Shown here piece by piece: positions 11,691 through 22,417 of a stretch of 64,000 nt of DNA. The notes under the pieces are model-generated. The model searched no databases. It was not told the DNA's origin and saw only the letters and a list, made by a program, of their open reading frames with translations. The stretch is from positions 868,001 through 932,000 of the forward strand of contig NC_052477.1 of assembly GCF_009730915.1 (NCBI RefSeq), given 5' to 3'. This stretch comes from Dioscorea cayenensis subsp. rotundata. Its lineage: Eukaryota > Streptophyta > Magnoliopsida > Dioscoreales > Dioscoreaceae. Position numbers and translations under genes: made by a program. Position 1 is the stretch's first letter. Each line of letters opens with the position of its first letter.

Positions 11691-11756
11691 AAAAAAAAGA
11701 AAATCACAGTGCAACCTCCACCCCCCAAAGAACGAGAGAGTAAAAGATGATTAAGG
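11662..11756 (+). promoter_or_regulatory. Putative TATA box and first exon of small gene copy B
   Basis: TATAAATAG at 11662 is followed 85 bp later by ATGATTAAG and a strong donor GTACGT at 11756. This could be the first exon of the transcript that ends with the copy B exon at 12628. Whether the exons join is not shown by the sequence. Confidence 0.3.
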
Positions 11757-12627
11757 TACGTATTCTTCTCTTTATTCTTAATTTTACATTCTAAATCAAT
11801 TAAAATTTCTCATATACCATAATCTCCATCTCCATAGACTTGAAAGTAAACAAATCTTTGGATTGTTTTATCTAGTGTTGTGTTTATTCTGTCATATTTT
11901 TAGTGTGCCCTTTGTTTTGTTTTTCTTCTTATTGTATTTATATTTTTTAAAGTTTTTTTAACAAAATTATGATTTATTTATTTTATATATATTTAAAAAA
12001 TCTTCGGATTCAATAGCAGAGTCTCATCAATCTTGCTTATCAATCTTGTGTTGGGTATGTGGAGCCTTAATTGTGTGACATTCTTTGAGCACGGAGGCAA
12101 TGTCCCCGTGTTAGAATACAAAGGTAATTTGTATCTGATCAGAATTATAATTTAATAATTTTGTAAATTGTATGTCGTTCATTGATTTAAATGTTGTTGT
12201 TTCTTGATATGCAGCTTTGTTGGATTCTCATGCTTATGCAGTATTAATTTGTAACTTAAAGCTATTAATATCTACCTTGTTGAATGCCACATAGTAACGG
12301 AGTCTCATTTTACAGACAGCTTTTACCTAGAGCAAAAGTTCAGCAAGGTACCTATTCTCTGCTTTTTTCTTATTTTTACATTCCAAATCATCTCATTTTT
12401 TTCATGTTAGTTTTCACCCTTGTTTTTTTAAAAAAATCATGATCTACATCTTCTCAAGCTTGAAAGAAAACAAATCTTCAGATTCAAGAGTGGAACCTCA
12501 TCAATCTTGAACATTAAAGAAATGGTTCTTTCCCTCTTTATCTCTGTTTTAGTAACACGAGCACAGATTTTGTACCAGGATTCAATTAACCATCCGCTGA
12601 ATTCAATACTCTTTTGTTCAATAACAG

Positions 12628-12860
12628 ACGCCCATGGAGGATCCTAATCAGATAGCACGACGAGCTCGTGCAATTATGGCTCAGGAGTTCACTAGAAGGG
12701 CGGCTATGAATGCCCAAGCATCAAACAATGATAACACTTAGACTGATCAAATCGCTGAAGAAAAAGTTGTTGTTCCTTCTGACCTGGTTACTGCGAATAA
12801 TGACAACCAATTAAATGAAGATGAGCAGATAACGTCAAGGTGGTCTAGTCTTAGAAGACT
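12628..12860 (+). pseudogene. Small protein gene, copy B (truncated)
   Basis: Homologue of the gene at 4891. An acceptor (aataacag) is followed by ACGCCC and the ATG at 12634, giving MEDPNQIARRARAIMAQEF and so on. A TAG after the shared word ASNNDNT stops it at 35 residues. Past that stop the frame still aligns with copy A (QIAEEKVVVPSD, NEDEQ) but lacks its CCCF end. The upstream exon (ending AGCAAG before gtacct, about 12353) is also shared with copy A. A third partial copy of the upstream intron sequence lies at about 11830-12040. Confidence 0.55.
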
Positions 12861-12869
12861 TTTTCTTTA

Positions 12870-13264
12870 TATTAAAAAAACAAGTGTTTTAGGCACATCA
12901 ACAGAATTAGAACCAGAGAAAATTCCTTTGTTAAGTAATTATCAGTAACAAATTTAATGCCTTTTTGCAGTATTGTCACTATTATTTTGGAGCAGATTGG
13001 CAAGCAACAGCTCAATCTGCAATTGAGTTTAATGCTTTTGTTGATTAATCCGGGATGGAAAACAATGTTGAGCATTCAACTCCAGTGTTAACATTGTACT
13101 GTTACAGATCTAATCCTAATATTGTAGACATACAAGCTACAGTTAACCCTGCGAACAAATTTAATGCCTTTTTGCAGTATAGACCAGGAACTTGCTTTTC
13201 CTTCTTTTTGTAGCATAGTTTATGTATACATTCAAGTCAATGGTCAACTTCAACAGAGAAGGCA
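12870..13264. other. Duplicated non-coding block
   Basis: 12970-13245 matches 4140-4465 upstream of small gene copy A. Here the block lies downstream of the small gene instead of upstream, so the duplication was rearranged. No gene is seen. Confidence 0.6.
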
Positions 13265-13279
13265 TCACTGCACCAGACA

Positions 13280-13526
13280 AATTTATTTATTTATTTATTT
13301 TTTTTTGCCAAGATGAGTGGCCTAGCCGCTAAGAAAGGCAGGGTCGTGTACAAATTTCGGCGGAGCAAGTGAGAACGGGGCCCATGCACACATGGGCGCT
13401 GAAACCACTCACACACAATCATTATTTACACTCTCAGAAATGCACCCTCATCTAAAATTCGAACTCTTACCACTTGTGAAGGGTTTTATTGAGGACTTGA
13501 CTACCAATAGATCACTTGGTCGTTGG
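13280..13526 (-). mobile_element. SINE with A-rich tail and 15-bp target duplication
   Basis: Read on the minus strand, a pol III B-box-like GAGTTCGAATTTT lies inside and the element ends in an A-rich (AAAT)n tail. It is flanked by TCACTGCACCAGACA (13265-13279) and TCACTGCATCAGACA (13527-13541), one difference. Size, tail and direct repeats are those of a plant tRNA-type SINE; the A box is not clear. Confidence 0.7.
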
Positions 13527-13541
13527 TCACTGCATCAGACA

Positions 13542-14671
13542 TTTTGGACCAGTCTTCACCAACAATGTGCTTAAGCCTCCAAAAGTCTATGACATACAGT
13601 TCTTTAAGGAAGGGAATGATTGCAAGTTAATCATGCAGGGATTGAGGATTGTCACACTCATAAATATGTAGTTAATTTAGTGATACAGGACGATGGAGAG
13701 CCCATTGTTCATACGTTTTCAAGCCATGCCAAATGAATGTACTTAACTAAATGTTCCCACTTGCAAGATGCATGGTGAGTCTATTTAACAGTTTTCTAAT
13801 GAGCATTATAGTTGAGATCTGATTGATCTCCAGAGTTTACTAGGGCAACAGATAAGTATCTATTATAAGCCAGAGGCGATTCTGAGTGAATATGGGGGCT
13901 CTAGACAAAATTCATAATAAATTTTTTAAAATTATTTTTATTAAATAATAATTTTTAGAATAAAAATAAAAAATATAAATCATTATTGACAATTATAATA
14001 AATAAAATATTGACATTGCTCATGCTTCTCAGGGGTCAAAAATATATTCAAAGAAATTTTTTTTAGATTATGATGTTTTTTGTTATTTTGTTAGTACTCG
14101 TATTCTATAATCGACAAATTTATGCACAGACGGAGGTGTGTGGCGAGTAACCAGCAGCGACATTTGCTCTGAATTACAAACCTCTTGCATTATGGAATAT
14201 GATGATAAACAGGGACCAATTCTGTATGACAATTATGTCCATTTTACAACAGTGGTGTCAAATTGTTTGTTTTGTTTGTTTACTGGTGTCCATGAACTTC
14301 AGGTTTTCTATCTTCTTTATACTGACATTCAAGTAGTTATCCACAATACTGTGATTGCCTGAGAATGTGTCCTGCTGTCCTCTGGAGAAAAGAGATTTTC
14401 AAAAAAAAGAAAAACAACAACAACAACAACAACAAAAGTATGCAAAACACTGCTTGAATTTTTTTACTGCATATGGTGTGGACATATGGCTTCTACAAGA
14501 CCAAATCAATCTAAGAACAAAAAAAAAAGACATACCAATGAAAAAAAAAAAAACAAAAGTGAAAGCTTAGAACCAATGCAGGCCTTAGTATAACACTCTG
14601 ATCATGCTTTTCTTTATTTTTTTACTTAAAGTGAAATCATAGTTTGAACATTTAACAAGTGTAGTTTACAA
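13542..14671. other. Intergenic region 3' of NLR2
   Basis: AT-rich, with an (AAC)n microsatellite at about 14414-14435 and several A-runs near 14520-14560. No gene is seen. Confidence 0.5.
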
Positions 14672-17600
14672 TTAGAAACTGGCATCCCAATCTAATAGAG
14701 CAGATTCAGAAAGGTACTCATCAGCGGAAGCTGTCTCAGATAATGTCTCATCCTTAACATTCCGTCCATCAACTTCAATGTAGAAGATATGAGAGATCTT
14801 GGGCCAATCTTCACCTTCCTTTTTGCATCTCTGCTTCAAACGGCGGCAATCTTTGATAACCAGTATCATCAGGGAGGCCGGCAGACCCATATCCGGCATG
14901 GACTGAATACTACTGCATTCAGTTATAAATAACTCCTCAAGTGAAGGAATGAGTGCAAGGTCATGAGGCAGAGACAGAAGCTCATCGCAGTTATGAATAT
15001 ACAGCCGCTTGAGGGAAGTGAGGCAATTTAAACACTCCATCTCTTTCGGAAACATTACTAGATCTTCGCAATTCATGAATTTCAGTTCATGCAGTGAGGT
15101 GAGCCTGCTTAGCAGCTCTAAGCTCATCATCTTCAGTGAGCTGTTGTCAATCTCCAAAAATTCAAGAACCATTGGAGCACTATCAGAGGATGATGAACAT
15201 GCAATCAAATTCAGGCAGCCAGTGATCTTCAAAGATTTGAGCGACACAAGAGCTTGAAGTCCAAGATTTACTAACCATTCACAGTCCACAATTTCTAACT
15301 GCTTTAGTGACTTCAAGTGTTGCAGCAGTTCCCAGGGGAGTGATGTCAATACAGGGTGTTTGGGAAGTTGATCTTCCTCTCTGTCTGGCATGCCTTTGAT
15401 CACCATCGATGTTAGAGAATGAAGGTTTGTCATACTCATGAAGAATAAATCATTGATCAGAGCTGCCGATTTAATGACTTTGAAATCAATGAGAGATGAA
15501 GGAAGAGTAGCACTGTCATTTTTACTTGGCTTGTATCTGAGTTTTGGGCAATTTCCAATGCGCAAGGTCTTCAATGACATAAGAGCAGAGAAACCATGTT
15601 CTGGCAAATAAACAAGCTCATCACAGTCTTGAATAACTAAGTTATGAAGAGCTTGCAAGTAGCACTGTGATTGATGTTCTAGTAGTCCCGCTTGCAGTGT
15701 GGTCAATCTTTCACAAGAAGAGATGTGCAGTGATGCAAGTGATGAATAAGATGTCGAACTTTTGATTTGCTGCAAAATGGGAAGAGTAAACAGCCCCACC
15801 ATATTCAACCTTATTGCTTCGAGTGTTAGAGGGAGTGGGATTATTCCAATCAAGCTAGAGCATCTACTCATGTCTAGTATTTGAAGACAAGGAAACAGTT
15901 GGGCATCATCATCTTCATTCTTTAGACCGACATGCCGAAGTACAGGCAATCCCTCAACTCGAAATGTCTTTAAGATCTTTAGCTGCCCAATAAGTAAAAG
16001 TTCCCAATTTCGACACTCAAATATCTCTAAAGTTTCTAGGTTTGAGAGTGATCCATCTTTCAACCAGGTTGGAAGCTTAGTTCCACCATTGCTCCTTATA
16101 GTGAGCTCTTTGAGATTTATATGGGGTTTAAGACCTTCAATGACTGCATCATTTGATTCTATAGGATGTCCAGGATGTCCATCCCATGAAAAGTAATCCA
16201 AAGACCAGTTTAACTCCAACTTCATGAGATGCTCTTTCTCACTCAATTTGGCTTCCTTGGCTTCTTCCTCGCTATGCACATTCTTAAGTTGAGAAATGCA
16301 AAGTTCCCCATGGAGTTGTGTCAGGTACTTTAGCTCTTCTATCTTGTGTCCATCTTCATTTGAGACTATGAACTCCTTCAACTCCTGTAGGGATGTGAGC
16401 TTTCCGAGCTTATATATCTCTCCACAGTTGTCTGCTTTCAGGTGCCTTAAGTTGATCAAATTTGATATGCAACGGGGCATCTCTTGAAGAGAAGGAGGTT
16501 CGTCACTCAGCTTCAAAGTCTGCAAATTGGACAGGCTACACAGCTCTTCTGGTACTGCAGCAACAGATGTCTTCGAAAGGTCAAGATATCTGAGTAGTTT
16601 CAAATTGCCAATTGATTTGTGCAAATCTTCTAAACTTGTGTCACTCAAACATAACACTCTGATGCATTTCAACTTTGAGAACAAAACATCATAATCAAAA
16701 TTAGAACTTATTGTTGTGCGATAAAAAAGAAGTGTGCGTACATTATCCAGCATGCTTGAATCAGAAATTTCAGCCATGTCCAGGTTGTCAGCCTGTATTG
16801 TTAAATGCCGCACCTTCTTCTTGTTCTTGTTCTTGTTCTTCTTTTTTTCTTATTACTATTGCAGGGCATCGTGGCTGATGATAGGCAAAGGGATTCATTC
16901 AAAGTAATGAACACAGCTAAGTCATAAATCGAGCTATGCATAATGTACTTGTCTTCAGAGCTGTGCAAGGGCTTCGGTTGAGCATAATCAACACTGAATT
17001 CAGTTCTTGAATAAAATATCAGCTCATACATATCAGATTTATCTCCAGAACTCAATCTCTGCAAAAAGGACATCTGCAACAGATAGTCAAAATACTCACT
17101 TCCTAAATCCTCCATTCTTGTCCCTTGGACAGCTTGAATAAGGCCCTGAGCCACCCACATTTGGACTAAGCTTTCCTTGTCGAACTTATGATCTCTAGGG
17201 AACACAGAGCAGTATGCGAGGCATTGCTTGATGTGCGGTGGCAGATACTGATAACTTAACCACAAGGCAGCAGGAATACCATACAATAATAATTCATTGG
17301 GGTTAGACTTCCAAACATCAGCATTTAAGATCATCTTCCATTCATCAAGCTCAATGTTTGAGTGCAGTAGACATCCTACCATCCTAATTGCAAGTGGCAA
17401 CCCATCCAACTTGGTCACAATCTCCATGCCAACTTCTTCCAACTCTGCTACATTCTCAATGGATGACAGCTGATTAAGACATGAAGATTCTCTAAAAAAA
17501 GACCAAGAGTCTTCAGATGACAGGCCCTTCAAATGATGTAGGAATGATGGCAATCTCTTCTTGCTCACAAACTCTTCTATTTGTGTGGTTATGATAACCT

Positions 17601-18484
17601 TGTTGCCACTCAGTCCATACTCCAAGTTCTTGCACAGCTCCTCCCAGTCAAGTTTTTCATTGCGAACATCATCAAGAACAAGCAAGAATCTGTTTTCTGC
17701 TAATCTACCCTTCAATATATCAAGTATTTGATCCATTTCAAGGTTGTCACGCAAAGGAAACCCAGCTGCAGACACTCCTATGGACTTCAAAAGCCTCTCC
17801 GTATCATAGATTTCAGATGCAGTAACCCACATTCTAAGCTTAAAATGACTAGCAACATTCTGATCATAATAAACAACATGGGCAAGGGTCGTCTTACCGA
17901 CACCTCCTCTGCCAACAATGGAAATGAGAGAAGATTCTTCTGTCATCGAAAAGTTGCATCAGCATCTCTTTATCCTCATCCCTTCCAAACACTGCTACTG
18001 CTTCCGCCATTGCATGTCTTGTGTTTCCAACTTTGATTTTTGGTTGGTGACAGAGATGGTGAGGTTGTTTCTTCACCAATCTTGGTATTCTTCTCTGAAT
18101 ATCTTTGATCATGAGTTGCAGTTGTTGAGTAGGATTATCGGAGCTGGATAGACCAGCACAACAGAGAATGTGACATCGATGACGATGGACTAGAACTTCC
18201 ATGCTTGCATTCACATCATTGAGAGACAATAAATCAAGGCAGTGATCAGCATCAAGAGCAACATCTTTGAGCTCACAGAGCCAAGATCCAACTGCCTTGC
18301 TTTTTTTGTATGGTTTCTCCTCAGCAGCTTCAAGTACGGAGCGTTGAATTGCTAGCAAACCCTTTAACAATCTCTGGAGTTCCTGCTTGATGGTAGTTGG
18401 AAGCTCACTTGTTGCAACAGTGGCTTGTAACCTCTCACATAATCCTAAAAGGAAGGCTGACACCACTGATCCACCTTCTTCCAT
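14672..18484 (-). pseudogene. CC-NB-LRR disease resistance gene (NLR2), full length with two frame breaks
   Basis: Paralogue of NLR1 and NLR3, about 1270 codons in one exon. I chose the ATG at 18484 (MEEGGSVVSAFLLGLCERLQ) because it aligns with the paralogue starts. The CC domain contains WLCELKDVALDADHCLD. The NB-ARC (about 17940-16920) has P-loop GRGGVGKTTLA, kinase-2 FLLVLDDVRN, GLPLAIRMVG, RNBS-D CLAYCSVFPRDHKFDK and an MHD position reading IMHSSIYDLA. The LRR domain (16810-14800) is one open stretch. The acidic tail ends SETASADEYLSESALLDWD. The frame changes at about 17940 (one extra base between MQL and MTEESS) and at 16806-16860, where an AAGAAC microsatellite has altered length. Everything else is intact, so it is either a recent pseudogene or mis-sequenced. 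Confidence 0.88.
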
Positions 18485-18589
18485 GATCTCCAAACCAAAG
18501 AAACGAGCAACTTCAATCGAGTGGGCTCTTTGGCTCCCAAAACACATAAAACTAAACAAAACAAAAAAATAAAATAAAATAAAAACTAA

Positions 18590-18820
18590 AACTTTTAATG
18601 GAGTGGTCGATTCCTCTCTTGGATGCTAATCCAAGAACTAGTTCTTTCTTTTGTAGAGGTCTTCTTAGGTGTAGAACTACTTATCTTTCTAGTATAAAAG
18701 CTTATAATGGAGTGGTCGATTCCTCTCATGGATGCTACTCCAAGGACTAGTTCTTTCTTTTGTAAAAGTCTTCTCAAGTGTAGAACTACTATTCTTTCTA
18801 GTATTAAAAGCTTATTATTT
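18590..18820. repeat. 119-bp tandem duplication upstream of NLR2
   Basis: Two copies begin at 18597 and 18716 with aatggagtggtcgattcctc and share tccaag, actagttctttcttttgta and gtgtagaactact. They lie about 110-335 bp upstream of the NLR2 start. Confidence 0.85.
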
Positions 18821-19760
18821 TTTTATTTATTTATTTTTTTCTGAAAAAACTGGACAAACTACAGTGAGATAAGATAAAGAGAAAAATACTGAGATATCAC
18901 GAAGTGATACGTAATCGATACTCAAAATACAAAACAGAGGAACAACACGCCTCCTCGAGCTCACAACATCGAGGAGAGTCAGCCCGTGGACATATCGTGG
19001 CCTCCCGCCATCCCAATCATTTCCCACTAGATCCAAGAAAATCCGTGCTACGACGCATTTGAGCCCATGTGCCTCCGGTTTTTGCTTTTAACACTGCCTA
19101 TAGAACATCAAACCACGAAAGGAGCATATGATTAATCTTCAAGTACAAAGCATGCACAGGCAGACAGTTAGAATTAAATATGCAATCATTCTGAGCAATC
19201 CAGATATTTCACAGTAAAGTTTTAACAACAAGGTCAGTTAAGACCATACTAGAAGGTCGCACCTCCAACCTCCACGAACACCAAATGTGACGTAAGGTTC
19301 TGTCTTCAACTTTCCACTTTATCTTTCATTTTACAATTAATTTGTGGTTTTTGTACTTTTTAAAAATAAATAAATAATCTCGTTGGCCTCCTCCGGGCAC
19401 AAAAGTCTAAAAGCATCCTTTTATTAATTTTTTTCCCTTACTATGGAAGTTTAGAGGATAAGGCTCATTAAAACAGAGGGTAACACTAAATTAATATTTT
19501 TAAAAATAGATAAATTAAATGCATTAATATAGAAGAGAGGTACGAAAAACATAAAAACATGAAAGACAGAAAAAATCAAAGAGAGTCAAACAACAACAAA
19601 CACAAAAACAACATCCACTAGCACTAAACTAATAGTACATGGAGACAGCTAGTACCCACTGCCTCTTAAATAAGTCTCCCAAATCAGCGCAAGGTTAGGC
19701 AAATCAGCAGAAGCTAAAGGCATTGACCTTTCAGCAACAGCCAGTGAAAGAGAAGGAGAG
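18821..19760. other. Intergenic region between NLR2 and DUF247-1 with LINE tails
   Basis: Minus-strand LINE 3' termini are recognisable at about 18845 (ctggacaaactacagtgaga) and 19505 (atagataaattaaatgc). No gene is seen. It should contain the divergent 5' flanks of NLR2 and DUF247-1. Confidence 0.45.
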
Positions 19761-21195
19761 ATGGCAGGAGTTAGAGATGCAGGCGAGATGGTGGTAGAGG
19801 TGGATCAATTGCTTTCAGTAATGGAGAAGAAGCTCAAGTCCTTTGAAAGCCAAACATCAGATAAGAAAGAAAAGTGCACCATCTACAGAGTAGTTCCATC
19901 TGTCCGACAAGATGACGGAGCTGCGTATGATCCAAAGATCATTTCTATCGGTCCATACCATCGGAATAACAATCAACTATTGCCAATGGAGGATGTCAAG
20001 TGGCAGTTCCTTCTCAGCCTCATTAATCGCCACAAAGACAATAAACTGGCCAGGTGGCTCAGAGTAGTCCGTGCTCATGAGCCCTTAGCTCGGAAACTAT
20101 ACTCTGAAAAGCTTGAGCTTGAGCCTGATGCCTTTGTTGAAATGTTGGTGCTTGATGGTTGTTTTATACTTGAGCTTATCACGAAGATGGTAAAGAATGA
20201 AGAAATCTTTGATGAGAACTGGAAAGTTGCCTCTCATTAGGAGTGATTTACTCCTGCTGGAAAATCAAATCCCCTTCTTCATCCTTCAGGCCTTGTTTGA
20301 CTCCACTGTCATCCCGGGGATCTCTTTAGAGAATAAGGATGAGAGGCCACTGATAACTCTGCCTGATCTAGTTTTCATTTACATCACCAATGCAAGAAAG
20401 GACACCGCACCAAATATTGAAATACATCATTTGCTTCATCTGTTCCATATATCTCTCATGCCCAATACTGGGCCAAAAGAACCAAAGCCATTCTCTTACC
20501 TTGCTCTTTTACTCTATCTTTTTATGATGTTTAAAAGATTCATCTCTTATGTGTTCATTGGCTTACTGTCACTGATCCTCTGTTGCTTTCGGCGTTCAAG
20601 ACCTCTGGCAGTAAAGAAGAAAAGCCAGAGGGCACCGAGAACAATACCCAGTGTCACTGAGCTGCAAGAAGCGGGTATCATGTTCAAGAGAAGAGAGGAT
20701 GCTATATGTTACTTGGATGTGAAGTTCGAAAACAGCATTATGGAGATCCCCCAGCTCAGTATACAAGCAACCACAATATCAGAGTTTCGCAACCTCATAG
20801 CTTTTGAGCAATGCTGCCCGGGTTCTGGAAGCCACTTCACTAGTTATGCCATTTTCATGGACAACCTCATTAACACTCATATTGACGTTGCTGTTCTCCA
20901 GGACTGTGGCATTATTGAGAGCAAACTGGGGAGTTACAAGGATGTGGCAATTTTCTTCAATCAATTATGCAAGGGTGGGTACTTAGAGTATGAAAAGCAT
21001 TATCTAGTGCAAGTGTTTAAGGATGTGAGAAATTTCTGCTCATCTGATCGCCATAGATGGAGAGCAATGCTGGTACATGATTATTTCAGCAATCCCTGGG
21101 CAATTATCTCTTTTATAGCAGCAGTTGTGCTCCTTGGCCTCACAATTGTTCAGACTGTATTTTCCATACTGGCATATGTTCACCCTCCTAATTAA
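19761..21195 (+). pseudogene. DUF247 membrane protein gene (DUF247-1), one frame break
   Basis: Member of the plant-specific DUF247 (UPF0481) family; molecular function is unknown for most members. The start MAGVRDAGEMVVEVDQLL is followed by family landmarks CTIYRVVPSVR, PKIISIGPYHR, LEPDAFVEMLVLDGCFILE, RSDLLLLENQIPFFILQ, SVTELQEAGIMFKRR, NLIAFEQC and FFNQLCKGGYLEYEKHY, then a C-terminal membrane helix (IISFIAAVVLLGLTIVQTVF). A second hydrophobic stretch lies near 20510-20590. About 20 residues shorter than DUF247-2. The frame shifts by one base at about 20225-20235, between ENWK and LPLIRSD. The rest is intact, so it is either a young pseudogene or an assembly error. Confidence 0.88.
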
Positions 21196-21209
21196 ATCTT
21201 TTAGTCTTG

Positions 21210-21795
21210 TCTGTTTGTGATTTCTGTTAAAAAATTTGCTTCTTCTACTTTTCAATTCTTATGAATTTGATGAATGTGCTAATTGATTTGGATCCCCTTA
21301 TCTTTGACATGAGTGATGGTAGATGCATACTTCAGTTTTACTTTCTTTAATAGGACTATAGACTTTTGATACTGATAAGAACAACTCCCAAAACAGATGA
21401 GACACTCATAAATGTGTTTAACAAGCGGGTAACGTGTGTGCTACAGTGAGTTATAGTTGCTGTCCGCTGTGATGCTAAATTTATTTCCACTTTTTTTTGA
21501 CAAGTAGCATAATAGGTGTCACTGTCCTGTGAACACAAGGTGGCTGCTGTGTTGTACTTTGATGTTCATAGCTTGCAATAATTGAATGTTGACATAGATT
21601 AATTAAATACCTGCAATAATTTAACACAAAATTATTATTTTTTTAAATAAAAAATTGGATAAACGACTTTATTTTTACAATGGACCGACCAGCATCAAGT
21701 AGAAGTTGGTAATTTAATACACAGGCGGCGTTGACCTTGACAACAAGAGTTTACTTTTTTTTTTTTTATTATTCTTCAATGGATTTAGGCTAGGA
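21210..21795 (+). other. Orphan copy of the DUF247 intergenic/promoter region
   Basis: This stretch matches the DNA upstream of DUF247-2: 21300-21600 with 26340-26950 and 21600-21795 with 28150-28390, through ttcttcaaYggatttaggct. It breaks off where a DUF247 coding region should begin, and none follows. It includes an old LINE-type tail (about 21650) that is also present in the 28186 copy, so that insertion predates the duplication. Confidence 0.65.
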
Positions 21796-22417
21796 ATCCT
21801 ACTTAGTTAAACATGAATTTTTTCTTCTTTGAGAGCTCAAGAATTAATGATTTCCCAGTGGATGGTAAAATTGATTCTGTAGCTTTGGCTGGCTGTTTGA
21901 GCCCTCATGTGGATTGGAATAGATTGTCTAAATTAAGTTATTGTAGTAGAGTACTGTAGCATACGCAAGAGACCCTTAAGTTTTCGGCGAAGTCATGCGA
22001 GCGACATGCGACCCGCATGGAACCCGTATGGGTACTATAGTAACACGAAAGATTACTTAACTCTTCTTTCTCTCTTAGATCTACAGTGAAATCGGGAGAG
22101 TTTTTGAGAGAGGAAAGAAAGGAGAAAAGGGTTGCGGGCTAGATCTTCAAGATCCATCAAAGGGGAAAGGCTTGGAGACGTTCTAGAGCTTTGGATCTGA
22201 GCTTGAGAGCTCTAAGAAGAAGAAGAAGAGAATATACGTTTGTGCTCTTCTTTTTTATTCTTGTAAACCTAAGCTAGGGCTTGCAAGAAGGTGGGAAGTT
22301 GGCTAGGGCAAGTTGATTTTCTTCTTGTTGTGTGTTCTTCATTGCTTAAAGAAGGCATTTTGTTGATTGTATGCATCAATTTGCTAGATTAAGCTAGATT
22401 GTAGCTTAAGGGAGAGG
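21796..22417. other. Unclassified sequence, possibly repeat-derived
   Basis: No convincing coding region. It has a run of GAA codon-like repeats (22215-22232) and purine-rich tracts. It abuts the truncated end of the LINE at 22418. Confidence 0.3.
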
